In this document: positions 34,600 to 44,506 of the stretch, piece after piece
Layout of the letters: the number at the start of each line of letters is the position of its first letter
Position numbering within the stretch: position 1 is the stretch's first letter
Origin: Desulfobacterales bacterium HSG16
GTDB lineage: Bacteria; Desulfobacterota; Desulfobacteria; Desulfobacterales; HSG16
NCBI GenBank assembly: GCA_030377965.1
Contig: JAUCGE010000007.1
Coordinates: 1-64,000, forward strand
Direction: 5' to 3'
DNA length: 64,000 bases
Position numbers and translations under genes: made by a program
The notes under the pieces: generated by a model
The model's input: only the letters and a program-made list of their open reading frames with translations
What the model was told of the DNA's origin: nothing
Databases searched by the model: none

Positions 34600-37500
34600 A
34601 TGAATCAGATAAAAACAAAAAAAAATCAACCGGCAAAAAAACGAAACTTTGCCCCTGTCAAAGTATTGATCTTTGTACTTGCGGCAATCTCTGCGATATG
34701 TCTTACGCTTATATTCAAACCGAATCTTTTCCTGACTGACAAAGATGATCTGTACATAGCGGTGGCAGGACCTATGAGCGGTAAAGATGAACTAAAAGGT
34801 AGAGAGATGATACGCGGTATAAAATTTTGTATCGATAACGTAAACAAAAATGGGGGAATTGACGGAAGAAAAATCAAGCTCCTTATTTTCGACGATCAAA
34901 ACGATTCGTTTCTTGCCAGGAAAAAAGCTATCGAAATTATCGAAAATCCGAAAATCCTCATGGTTATTGGACACTATAAAAGCAAAGCCTCTCTTAAAGG
35001 CGGTGAACTCTATCGAATCTCGGAAATACCTGCAATTACCGCTTCAGCGACAGATGAGGGAGTAACTGAATTGAATGACTGGTATTTTCGGGTCATTTTC
35101 GGCAACAGATCAGAAGGCGCTTTTCTTGCCGATTATGTAATGACAATATTAAAACAGGATACAATCAGTATTATATACGACCAGGGCATCTATGGTTCTT
35201 CATTGACCAGATCTTTTACAAAATCCTACAACGCATTGCACGGGAAGATTGAAAATACCTGGACTTTCAATCATGAATCCGCTGATATTGATAAAAAGAT
35301 CGATCTGATAGCAGAAAATATCAAAAATCATAAGAATGATCCCGGCATGATTTTTATAGCAGCCCATTCCATTGAAGCTGCAAAGATTGTAGCAGCCATG
35401 AGACGCAGAGGTATAAAAAGCCCTTTGATAGGGGGAGAATCTCTCGGAGATAATGTTTTTGCCATGATGTTTAATAACTATCCGGAAGAAAAGGCATATC
35501 CCGGCTATTTCTCAGATGACATTTATGCAGCATCTCCTGTCATATTCGATATAGCGAGCGAAAAAGCCTACCGGTTCAGAGAAAAAATGACAAAAAAATA
35601 CAAGCAGGGACCAGGATGGATCGCAGCCTCTTACTATGAAGCAGCTTTAGTCGCAGTAAAAGCACTGGAAACAGCACAGATAAGTGGAGATAAACCATAT
35701 GTGACAGATGATCGCCGAAAAATCAGAGACGCATTGGCCGGGCTGAACAGCGCTGAGAAATCAGTGGATGGAATTACCGAAAATGTATATTTCGATGAAC
35801 AGGGCAATGTCGTCAAACAGGTTTCTATGGGTTTTTTTCAGAACCAGCAGTTTGTTTCGGCACTGACACAACTGCAACCGGTAGACGAATTCAGCAGAAT
35901 TACAAAATTCGATGAAGAAATCGAAACAGGCCGGATAATTTCTGTTCGTAATAAATATATGCATAAAACCAATATCGTATATACAGGCATCAAGATTAAC
36001 GAAATCAGCAAATTTAATGTAACTGATTTAACCTGCAATCTCGATTTTTCCCTCTGGTTTCGCTACCAGGGAGGTTTTAAAGCAGACGACATCGAATTTC
36101 TCAATGCACTTGAACCCATTCGATTGAAAAAACCCTCATTTCAAAAGATCGACGACACTTTTACCTATAGACGGTATGATATAACGGCACGATTCAAAGC
36201 CGACTTCCTTGATATTCACACGAAATTCGGCCAGCATGTTCTCGGAATCAGCTTTTATCATAGAAGTCTGACACGCAACAACCTGATCTATGTCATCGAT
36301 TTTCTGGGTATGGGCCTGGCTTCAGGTACATCATTTGCTGAAAAACTGGAAAATGACCATGTATTCAAATCTGTTCAGGGGTGGAATATTGATCAGACAC
36401 TGCTGTTTCAGGACACTGCTGAAAAATTTATACAGGGAAACCCGAAATACCTCGATTTGAAAAACGGAGTAATCGATTTTTCACGATTCAATTTAGGCGT
36501 GATAATAAATCAAGACGAATTTTTTCTGTCTCACCTGATTCCTGCAGCCCATGCCAGGCATATCTTGATTATAAGCTGCATTTTGCTGATTATAAGCTGT
36601 ATTATAACGAGAATATACGATCTTGAGCGCTTCCTGGGCATAAATTATTTTTTTCAGGTAATCCTGACATTGATCTCACTGATGTTTTCCGAACATTTCT
36701 TTCTGAACCATTTTTACGGTGAAATAAGTATGTACTCAATGAAAATTATGATCGGTATATTCGATATCTTATGGTGGATCATACCTGCTGTAATCATTCA
36801 TATAGGCATTGAGCGCTTTGCCTGGATTCCTCTGGAGAAAAAAACAGGAAATAACATCTCGAATCTCGTGCGTCTTATGACTTGTTTTTTGATTTACTTT
36901 GCAACCTTATGCGGTATCTTTGCTTTTGTATTCGAACAACAGTTAACCGGTCTGCTGGCAACTTCCGGAATGCTTGCCATGATCATAGGGCTTGCAGTCA
37001 AAATAAATATTTCAAATATTTTTTCAGGAATAGCGTTAAATATCGAACGTCCTTTCCGAGTCGGCGACATGGTCAAATTCGGCAATAATACGGAAGGCAG
37101 AGTCATAGATGTAAACTGGCGAACGACCAGAATAAAAACATCAGATGATAGTATTTGCAGCATTCCAAACAGCACTGCGTCAGAAACTGTCATCCATAAT
37201 TATTACTATCCTGATCAAATTTTTTCATTGACTGCAAACGTCTATGTCAATTCCGCACACCCTCCTGCTCGGGTGAAAAAAATCATGACAGATGCTGTTC
37301 TGGCCGCCAGAGGAGTTCTAAATTCTCCAGAACCGGTTATTCGATTTACAGGCATCAACGAATGGTCTGCCATGTATTCCATTACTCCATACTACGAAAA
37401 TTATGCACAAAGATTCGTTTTCATCGAATCCATGTGGAAACAGATATGGATGCAGTTAGAGGCAGCCGGAATTGAATTTTCAATAAAAAAATCTGATTAC

Positions 37501-38061
37501 AGAGTTACTGGAAAAACCGGGACAAAGCTGACATATGCAAAAAACCCAATCTCACTTCTGAATGAAATAGATATATTCAATCCTTTCCCTGATGATTTAA
37601 AAGAGAATCTGGTCAAACGTATGAAATTTCAACATTTTCCAGCCGGTTCTACTATAATGCATCAGGGAGCTATCGGAGACTCCTTATTCATCATTGTTGA
37701 AGGAGTTCTTGGAGTTATGGTAAAATTTGATACATCAGATGAAGATAAAGAAGTCGAAGTTGCCCGCAGATCGGCAGGTGATATAGTAGGAGAAATGGCC
37801 CTTATGACAGGCGAGTCAAGAACAGCAACTCTTGTTTCAATCACACCAGCCTCTCTTTTTGAGATCACAAAATCAGATATCGCTCCGTTTATGGAAGAAC
37901 ATCCTGAAATGGCAGAACATCTCAGCAGAATACTGATTGCAAGACAAATGGAAACAGATGCTAAAAAAAATGTCGGGGACATGCTCGATATAGAAAACGA
38001 CTCGTCTTATTCCCAGCTTCTTGATAAAATTCGTTCTTTTTTCAAGCTGGACAATCAGTAA
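34600..38061 (+). CDS. Binding-protein / MscS channel / cNMP-binding fusion, copy 2
   Basis: The protein has 1153 residues and is a full-length paralog of the gene at 29566. An uncleaved-looking N-terminal anchor (VLIFVLAAISAICLTLIF) precedes the binding domain (GPMSGKDELKGREMIRGIK). The beta-rich region (TCNLDFSLWFRYQGGF), membrane helices, MscS core (ISNIFSGIALNIERPFRVGD, SIPNSTASE) and cNMP domain (GEMALMTGESRTATL) follow in the same order. The MscS core is far better conserved between copies than the binding domain, suggesting different external ligands but the same internal control. Its N-terminal membrane anchor instead of a cleavable signal is the main structural difference. Confidence 0.88.
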   Translation: MNQIKTKKNQPAKKRNFAPVKVLIFVLAAISAICLTLIFKPNLFLTDKDDLYIAVAGPMSGKDELKGREMIRGIKFCIDNVNKNGGIDGRKIKLLIFDDQNDSFLARKKAIEIIENPKILMVIGHYKSKASLKGGELYRISEIPAITASATDEGVTELNDWYFRVIFGNRSEGAFLADYVMTILKQDTISIIYDQGIYGSSLTRSFTKSYNALHGKIENTWTFNHESADIDKKIDLIAENIKNHKNDPGMIFIAAHSIEAAKIVAAMRRRGIKSPLIGGESLGDNVFAMMFNNYPEEKAYPGYFSDDIYAASPVIFDIASEKAYRFREKMTKKYKQGPGWIAASYYEAALVAVKALETAQISGDKPYVTDDRRKIRDALAGLNSAEKSVDGITENVYFDEQGNVVKQVSMGFFQNQQFVSALTQLQPVDEFSRITKFDEEIETGRIISVRNKYMHKTNIVYTGIKINEISKFNVTDLTCNLDFSLWFRYQGGFKADDIEFLNALEPIRLKKPSFQKIDDTFTYRRYDITARFKADFLDIHTKFGQHVLGISFYHRSLTRNNLIYVIDFLGMGLASGTSFAEKLENDHVFKSVQGWNIDQTLLFQDTAEKFIQGNPKYLDLKNGVIDFSRFNLGVIINQDEFFLSHLIPAAHARHILIISCILLIISCIITRIYDLERFLGINYFFQVILTLISLMFSEHFFLNHFYGEISMYSMKIMIGIFDILWWIIPAVIIHIGIERFAWIPLEKKTGNNISNLVRLMTCFLIYFATLCGIFAFVFEQQLTGLLATSGMLAMIIGLAVKINISNIFSGIALNIERPFRVGDMVKFGNNTEGRVIDVNWRTTRIKTSDDSICSIPNSTASETVIHNYYYPDQIFSLTANVYVNSAHPPARVKKIMTDAVLAARGVLNSPEPVIRFTGINEWSAMYSITPYYENYAQRFVFIESMWKQIWMQLEAAGIEFSIKKSDYRVTGKTGTKLTYAKNPISLLNEIDIFNPFPDDLKENLVKRMKFQHFPAGSTIMHQGAIGDSLFIIVEGVLGVMVKFDTSDEDKEVEVARRSAGDIVGEMALMTGESRTATLVSITPASLFEITKSDIAPFMEEHPEMAEHLSRILIARQMETDAKKNVGDMLDIENDSSYSQLLDKIRSFFKLDNQ

Positions 38062-38077
38062 ATTTGAGGAGTTATAA

Positions 38078-41000
38078 ATGAAATACAAAATGCTCTTATC
38101 TGTTTTTATTCTTTTTACACTCATATTTTCCAGCAGCCTGAAAGCAGGAAATATCAACGATCTTCATTTTATCTCCTACGGAAAAAATGAAGGGCTGACA
38201 GCAAAAGATATAACGGATATCTATCAGGATAATAAAGGATATCTATGGGTTGCAACTAATAATGGCATATGGAAATACAACGGCTCCAGGTTTTACCAGA
38301 CAATATCTAAAAAAGACGGGCTGTCTTCAAACACAGTCCTTTCCCTTTTTGTGGACAGCAGTGGAGTTTTCTGGGCAGGAACTCCCAATGGCCTTAATAA
38401 AATCATAAATGGCAAAGTCGAAAAAGTCCTGGGGAAAGGAAAATACGTCGAAGTTTCTGGAATCGAAGATGAAAATAAAAATTTATGGTACGTATTCGAT
38501 AAATACCTGGTGAAAATCAAAAATGATCGCATCGTAAAAGAATATGGCAAAAAAGATGGTATTAAATCAGATGCGTTCAAGATTGCAAAAGACAGATTCG
38601 ATAATATCTGGCTGGGAACAATCTCTTCCGGAATCTATAAACTGATCAACGGTAAAATCGAAAAACGATATACCACCAAAGATGGTTTAACCAGCAATTC
38701 GATCAATGAAATAGCAGTAGATGGAAAAACTTTATGGATTACCGATGAGAACGGCTCGCTCAACCAGATGAGGATAGCAGATGGCAAAATAATACATAAA
38801 GAACCTTCCATAACTGGCTATCTGCATAGTTCCTTCACGGATAAAGCCGGCAATATCTGGCTCGGCAGCTCTGTCGGCCTGCTTTGCTATAAAAAAGGAA
38901 AGAAGAAGACAATTTATACAACCAAAAGCAATCTTCAAAGCAACTATGTAAACGTAACCTTTGAGGACAGTCAGGGGAATATATGGGTTGGAACATCAGG
39001 AGGAGTCAGTAAATGGATTAAAAATAAAATAATCGAATCTTTTCCAACAAGTAAAGTTTACGCCCAGGCAATTGACCGTAAGGGGCGCATATGGCTGGGA
39101 CATCCCGATGGACTCCGAATTTTTGACGGTCAAAAAATGCTGAAAAGATACAGCATAGCTGACGGACTGCCTGTCGAGAATATCAAAGCTTTAGTCAGCA
39201 GCGGCCCGGACGAAATATGGGCAGGATCGACCAATGGCCTGACATTGATAAAAAACGATACGATAATAAAAACTTATACCGTTGATGATGGCCTGCCCCA
39301 CAATAAAATATGGTCTTTGAGTTCGGATAATGCAGGAAAAATCTGGGTCGGTACGGAAAACAGCCTCGCTGTCATCTGGAACAATGCAGTTATAAAGACC
39401 TTTGACAACGAATTACTTCAAACACGAATCGAAGCTCTTGCAACAGATGACAGAGGTAATATTGCAGCAGGAACCAAAACAAGCGGGCTGATTGTTATTG
39501 ACAGCAATAACATGAAAATTTTGAAACATTTAACAAAAACAGACGGTCTTGCCGGAAACAGAGTCAGAAGTATTGTAAAAGATGGCAGTAATCTATGGAC
39601 TGCATGCCCTGATGGCGGTGTCAACAGAATTTCAGATTATAAAGTAGTAAAAACTTTTATAGCAGATAAAGATATCCCCCCCCTGCCAAGATGTATAACA
39701 AGGGATAAAAAAGGAAGTATCCGGGTAGGACATGACGGTATGGGCCTGACTCATATCGAAAATGAAAAAGTTATAAAAACTTATACCTATGACGATGGCC
39801 TGCTCAATATGATCGTTTATTCCCTGAGTGTAGATAAAAAAGGTAATGTTCTGATCGGCACGGGAGGCGGTCTTACGGTTTTAAACCCGGTGCATTTTGA
39901 TCTGGACATAAGAATCGACACAGTTTCAAACCCGGAAATCACAAAAGAAGGAAAAGTCTATGAAAGAATCGCAGCCCCCGCCAGAGATGGCCTGTACATA
40001 TTCAGCTATAACCAGAATACCATACGATTTCGTTATTCTTCGCTTGATTTTCGAATAGAACAGAAAAAGATTCTCACTTTCATGGAAGGATTCGATAAAA
40101 ACTGGAGAGATATGGAAGGGCAAACCACACGAACTTATATGAATATGGGTGCGGGTAAGTACACTTTCAAGATGAAAATCCAGAATTTTGATGGTTCCTG
40201 GAGTCCTGTCATGGCCCGAGTAAAAATAAAGGTACTCCCCCCTTTCTGGAAAACGTGGTGGGCATACTGCATTTATGCTTTTTTTATTGGCTCTGTCATA
40301 GCATTCTATATGCGGATTCAGGCAAAAAAACTCGAACGGGAACGGGTCATAAATGAACGACTTGTAAGAGTTGACAAGCTGAAAGATGATTTCCTTGCTA
40401 ATACATCACACGAGCTTAAAACCCCTTTGAACGGAATTATAGGAATTGCCGAATCTCTGCTTGACGGCATTGCAGGGCCTTTGACAGTAACCGGGCGCAA
40501 AAATCTTTCTTTGATAGAGTCTTCAGGAAGACGCCTTGCAAATCTGGTCAACGATATACTCGATTTTTCAAAAATGAAATCCCATGATCTGATGATCAGG
40601 AAAAAACCAGTCAGTATCAGGATAATAACAGATGTCGTCCTCTCTCTGAGCAGCACACTGCTTGCAGGAAAACCCATAGTTCTGAAAAATGAAATAGGCC
40701 AGGATATTCCCTTTGTGACAGGCGACGAAGACCGGCTTCAACAGATCTTTCATAACCTGGTGGGAAACGCCATAAAGTTCACAGAATCTGGAGAGGTGAC
40801 TGTTTCTGCAGAAAAGCAGGATAAAATGATAGCCGTTTCCGTCAAAGACACGGGTATTGGTATTCCGAAAGACAAGCTCAAAAAAGTCTTTAAATCATTC
40901 GAGCAGGTTGATGCCTCCACAGCCAGAGAATATGGCGGAACAGGGCTTGGACTGGCTGTCACCAGACAATTCGTGGAACTTCACGGGGGAACGATCAGGG

Positions 41001-42457
41001 TAGAATCCGAAATTGAAAAAGGATCGAATTTCATCTTTACCCTCCCTGTTTCAAAAGAAATTCCGGGACATGAGATAAAGCAACAACCTGAAATCGCAGG
41101 ACAAAAACCGCCAGATCAGGAAATAACGAGGGTCAAAGATGCCGAAGAATTAATGGATGCCGAAAATATCATCTCTATGACAGAAGATATGACAACGCCT
41201 GGCAAAAAATTCAAAATTCTTGTGGTTGACGATGAACAGATCAACCAGCAGGTGCTGGCAAACCATCTTACATTAGATAATTACAACGTCACCCAGGCAT
41301 TGAACGGAGCATGTGCATTAAAAGAGATAGCTGCTATGGAAGCCGGAGAAAAATTCGATCTTGTGCTGCTTGATATTATGATGCCCAAAATGTCCGGATA
41401 TGAGGTCGCTCAAAAAATCCGCGAAAAGTTTCTTCCCAGTGAACTGCCGATTCTCATGCTGACTGCAAAAAATCAGGTATCCGACCTTGTGGAAGGTTTT
41501 ACCTGCGGTGCAAACGATTATCTTGCAAAACCGCTTTCAAAACACGAACTTTTAGCCCGGATAAAAACCCACTTGAACCTGTTGAAGATAAATTCATCAT
41601 ACAGCAGGTTCGTTCCTTATGAATATCTGAGATTTCTTAAAAAAGAGAGTATCTTAGATGTAAACTTAGGTGATCATATCAGCAAAGAAATGGCGATTAT
41701 GTTTTCGGATATTCGATCTTTTACCAGCATATCCGAGGGCATGACACCCCAGGAAAATTTCGATTTTGTCAACGCTTATCTGAAACATGTCGGTCCTCCT
41801 ATTAGAAATCATAACGGTTTTATCGTCAAATATCTGGGAGACGGTATGATGGCAGTTTTCCCCAACAGTGCAGATGATGCTGTTATGTCTGCCATAGACA
41901 AGCTTGAGCAGGTGACTACATACAATATTAAACGTCAAAAAGACGGATATCAGCCAATACGGATAGGAATCGGGGTGCATATAGGGCATATGATGGTAGG
42001 CATGATCGGAGAATCTGCCCGTATGCAGGGTGATGCGTTGTCGGATAATGTCAACCTTACATCCCGCATTGAAGGCCTGACCAAGTTCTACGGTGTGAAT
42101 CTGCTCATCAGCGGGGAAACTCTTGAACACCTGGAAGACAAAGATAAATACAGCATTCGTTTTATCGACAGCGTAATAGTCAAAGGAAGAAAAAATGCCA
42201 TTTCTGTTTTTGAAGTCTGCGACGGTGATTCTGCTCAAATTATCGAGTTGAAAATGAAAACAAAGCCTGATTTTGAAAAAGGACAGAAGTATTATTTTGC
42301 AAAAGAATTTCCCGAAGCTCTGCTCTGTTTTGCAAAAGTTCTTGCGGTACACCCTGATGATAAAACTGCTGATCTTTATCTGAAACGGTCGGAAAAATGC
42401 ATGTCACAGGGAGTGTCCGATAACTGGGACGGAGTTGTGACTATGACAAGTAAATGA
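38078..42457 (+). CDS. Beta-propeller hybrid histidine kinase with receiver and adenylate cyclase
   Basis: The protein has 1459 residues. After a signal peptide come about 600 residues of two-component propeller repeats (repeated LWVATNNGIWKY- and IWLGT-type strands), a Y_Y_Y domain (640-725) and one membrane helix (about 732-752). The HisKA domain has its His in NTSHELKTPLNG (near 777), and the HATPase has KDTGIGIPKD and GGTGLGLAV. A receiver (about 1045-1160, LLDIMMPKMSGY) precedes a class III cyclase (about 1200-1390) with metal-binding Asp in MFSDIRSFTS and KYLGDGMM. The Lys there and the Asp in SDNVNLTSR are the pair that selects ATP, so cAMP is the predicted product. A TPR-like tail ends the protein. 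GAGGAG precedes the start. Confidence 0.93.
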   Translation: MKYKMLLSVFILFTLIFSSSLKAGNINDLHFISYGKNEGLTAKDITDIYQDNKGYLWVATNNGIWKYNGSRFYQTISKKDGLSSNTVLSLFVDSSGVFWAGTPNGLNKIINGKVEKVLGKGKYVEVSGIEDENKNLWYVFDKYLVKIKNDRIVKEYGKKDGIKSDAFKIAKDRFDNIWLGTISSGIYKLINGKIEKRYTTKDGLTSNSINEIAVDGKTLWITDENGSLNQMRIADGKIIHKEPSITGYLHSSFTDKAGNIWLGSSVGLLCYKKGKKKTIYTTKSNLQSNYVNVTFEDSQGNIWVGTSGGVSKWIKNKIIESFPTSKVYAQAIDRKGRIWLGHPDGLRIFDGQKMLKRYSIADGLPVENIKALVSSGPDEIWAGSTNGLTLIKNDTIIKTYTVDDGLPHNKIWSLSSDNAGKIWVGTENSLAVIWNNAVIKTFDNELLQTRIEALATDDRGNIAAGTKTSGLIVIDSNNMKILKHLTKTDGLAGNRVRSIVKDGSNLWTACPDGGVNRISDYKVVKTFIADKDIPPLPRCITRDKKGSIRVGHDGMGLTHIENEKVIKTYTYDDGLLNMIVYSLSVDKKGNVLIGTGGGLTVLNPVHFDLDIRIDTVSNPEITKEGKVYERIAAPARDGLYIFSYNQNTIRFRYSSLDFRIEQKKILTFMEGFDKNWRDMEGQTTRTYMNMGAGKYTFKMKIQNFDGSWSPVMARVKIKVLPPFWKTWWAYCIYAFFIGSVIAFYMRIQAKKLERERVINERLVRVDKLKDDFLANTSHELKTPLNGIIGIAESLLDGIAGPLTVTGRKNLSLIESSGRRLANLVNDILDFSKMKSHDLMIRKKPVSIRIITDVVLSLSSTLLAGKPIVLKNEIGQDIPFVTGDEDRLQQIFHNLVGNAIKFTESGEVTVSAEKQDKMIAVSVKDTGIGIPKDKLKKVFKSFEQVDASTAREYGGTGLGLAVTRQFVELHGGTIRVESEIEKGSNFIFTLPVSKEIPGHEIKQQPEIAGQKPPDQEITRVKDAEELMDAENIISMTEDMTTPGKKFKILVVDDEQINQQVLANHLTLDNYNVTQALNGACALKEIAAMEAGEKFDLVLLDIMMPKMSGYEVAQKIREKFLPSELPILMLTAKNQVSDLVEGFTCGANDYLAKPLSKHELLARIKTHLNLLKINSSYSRFVPYEYLRFLKKESILDVNLGDHISKEMAIMFSDIRSFTSISEGMTPQENFDFVNAYLKHVGPPIRNHNGFIVKYLGDGMMAVFPNSADDAVMSAIDKLEQVTTYNIKRQKDGYQPIRIGIGVHIGHMMVGMIGESARMQGDALSDNVNLTSRIEGLTKFYGVNLLISGETLEHLEDKDKYSIRFIDSVIVKGRKNAISVFEVCDGDSAQIIELKMKTKPDFEKGQKYYFAKEFPEALLCFAKVLAVHPDDKTADLYLKRSEKCMSQGVSDNWDGVVTMTSK

Positions 42458-42539
42458 TTGACTGACAAGGCAGATAAATAACAAAAATTTTCAGTAGATT
42501 CTCAGCACAAATATAAATGCCTGAAAAAAAAAACTTGCA

Positions 42540-44432
42540 ATGACGGTACTTATGATCGGAAAATATACCCGACTCAAACCAGAAATGGAGAAAATGATAA
42601 TGCATGATGAAAAAATACTGCCTGTGGAAGAAATGGTGGAATACGAAGAATTTACGGATCGGGTGGAAATCCTGCGGGAACTGGATATGTGGGTCAAAAA
42701 TATCCAGCGCATGGCATCCCCAAGTACGGCTATTCTGGCACCGCGACGTATGGGAAAAACAGTTCTGCTGGACAGGCTGGTGAACACAGTGTTCTTCAAA
42801 CCGGAATACCGGGTGGCCCCCTTTTATTTTCGTATGAAACAGGAAGAAAAAACTTTACGGGATTTTTTGTTGGAATATGCCACCACTTTTTTTAGACAAT
42901 ATATTGCATATTGTCATCAAGATCCAGTGCTTTACAGCAGTCGAACAAGACTTGAGCAATTATTGAAATATCAGTCGGATCACAAAGCGGTAGATCTTGC
43001 AAAAGCTAATATCGAAGATTTTCTATACAATTATGACAACTATGATGACATAATAAATCAGTGGGATGGTTTTGTTACCGTTCCTGAACGACTGGCTTCA
43101 TATTCCGGGATCAGGGTAGCAGTCATCATTGATGAATTCCAGGATATGAAATTTTATGTTCACGATGTGGATAAAAGTGAACTGGAACGTCTTAGAAAAA
43201 AACGCCTTAAAAATCCTTATGCATTAGGCACTAATCTGACTGCATCATATGGCAGGCAGGCCCAAAGCAAAAAAGCTCCCATGCTTGTATGCGGATCATC
43301 AGTGACATTGATATTCAGAACGGTCATGGGCGGGCCTCTGGGGGGAAGATTCGGATTTACATATTTAAAACCATTTTCCGTCCCGGATGGCGCTGCCCTG
43401 CTCCACAGCCTGCTCGATATTTATACTCCTGCCAATTATGACAGGCCAATAAGCTCAAAGAATGCTCTGTACGCCAGCGCTCAGACAGGTGGTCACCCTT
43501 ATTATCTGTATTGCCTGGTGATGTCAAAATGTGACAGCAAAAAATTTGACGACAAAGCTTCCATTGACAGAATAATTAAATACGAAATCGAGCAGGGAAA
43601 AATTTACGGTTTCTGGCAGACTCATTTTCACGACAACCGCAGGATTATCAATGCGGACGAAGATGATGCCCTGGGTAAAAAAATCATCTATTATTTTACT
43701 ATGTATAACAATCGACCGGTTGAGATCAAAGAGATTGCCGAAAAACTTCAAGTTACAAAAAAAGCAGTTGAAGCAAAAATCGAAAAACTCTATCAGGCAG
43801 ATCTGGTCTATCGAAATGCTGCAAGATTTTATACCTTCAACGATATCTGCCTGATGAGGTACATTAAATTTGTCTATGAAAAGGATATTACGGGAATAGA
43901 CGACATTGACCTTAGTCAGCAGAACCTTTTTAATACTTTAAAGGGCAAGTTCCTTGAAATTGTAGTGCAGGTTACGATGATGAAATTCAACTGTGAAATA
44001 CTTGCCGGAAAATTTTTCGGAAAAACAGGCAGTATCGAAATGCCGTTGTTTCAATTCATTGATTCCCGTTACGTAAAAGGGGCGAAAACCAGGTCTTTTC
44101 AAATTGATGTATATGGAAGCGAACTGATGAAAGAAAGAGTCTGGCTCTGCGAATGTAAATATACCAGGGCCAAAATGGGAATCAGGCAGGTAGAAAAACT
44201 GGAAAGTGCAGCAGAAGCTCTGAAACAGGAATGCGAAGAGACTGAACGAGCCATTCCAGAAATTCAAATGTGGATTGTGTCCACCGGCGGGTTTACCGAA
44301 GAGGTCATCGAATATGTCAAATCCAGAGAGGATATATATTGCTCTGACCATGAGGGCATAAACTCTATTTTCAGAGAATACGGCGGCAATTACAAAATTC
44401 CGATTTTTACGAAAGAAGGAGAGAATTCATAG
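42540..44432 (+). CDS. STAND-like P-loop ATPase with C-terminal nuclease-like domain
   Basis: The protein has up to 630 residues. Walker A is APRRMGKTVLLDRL and Walker B is VAVIIDEFQDM, the layout of archaeal-type/STAND ATPases. A winged helix (EIKEIAEKLQVTKKAVEAKI) follows near residue 400. The C-terminal 170 residues contain FQIDVYG and, 12 residues later, LCECKY, an Asp...Glu-x-Lys arrangement like PD-(D/E)XK nucleases. The start is uncertain: ATG at 42540, or ATG at 42600 with GGAG 9 nt before it. It lies upstream of the first DGR target gene and ends in a short palindromic repeat. I infer an NTP-dependent switch with a DNA-cleaving or DNA-binding output. Confidence 0.75.
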   Translation: MTVLMIGKYTRLKPEMEKMIMHDEKILPVEEMVEYEEFTDRVEILRELDMWVKNIQRMASPSTAILAPRRMGKTVLLDRLVNTVFFKPEYRVAPFYFRMKQEEKTLRDFLLEYATTFFRQYIAYCHQDPVLYSSRTRLEQLLKYQSDHKAVDLAKANIEDFLYNYDNYDDIINQWDGFVTVPERLASYSGIRVAVIIDEFQDMKFYVHDVDKSELERLRKKRLKNPYALGTNLTASYGRQAQSKKAPMLVCGSSVTLIFRTVMGGPLGGRFGFTYLKPFSVPDGAALLHSLLDIYTPANYDRPISSKNALYASAQTGGHPYYLYCLVMSKCDSKKFDDKASIDRIIKYEIEQGKIYGFWQTHFHDNRRIINADEDDALGKKIIYYFTMYNNRPVEIKEIAEKLQVTKKAVEAKIEKLYQADLVYRNAARFYTFNDICLMRYIKFVYEKDITGIDDIDLSQQNLFNTLKGKFLEIVVQVTMMKFNCEILAGKFFGKTGSIEMPLFQFIDSRYVKGAKTRSFQIDVYGSELMKERVWLCECKYTRAKMGIRQVEKLESAAEALKQECEETERAIPEIQMWIVSTGGFTEEVIEYVKSREDIYCSDHEGINSIFREYGGNYKIPIFTKEGENS

Positions 44433-44433
44433 G

Positions 44434-44456
44434 TTGGGTTGATGAATGAAACCCAA
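44434..44456. repeat. Short REP-like palindrome, relative of the copy at 5868
   Basis: TTGGGTT and AACCCAA arms of 7 bp surround a 9-nt loop; flanking bases AGG match the longer copy at 5868-5900. It overlaps the region just after the ATPase stop codon, where AGGTTGGGTT follows directly. Confidence 0.5.
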
Positions 44457-44506
44457 CAAGGTCCAAACTTGATTTCAGCCAATGAAATAAGGAACACAGG
44501 AAAAAA

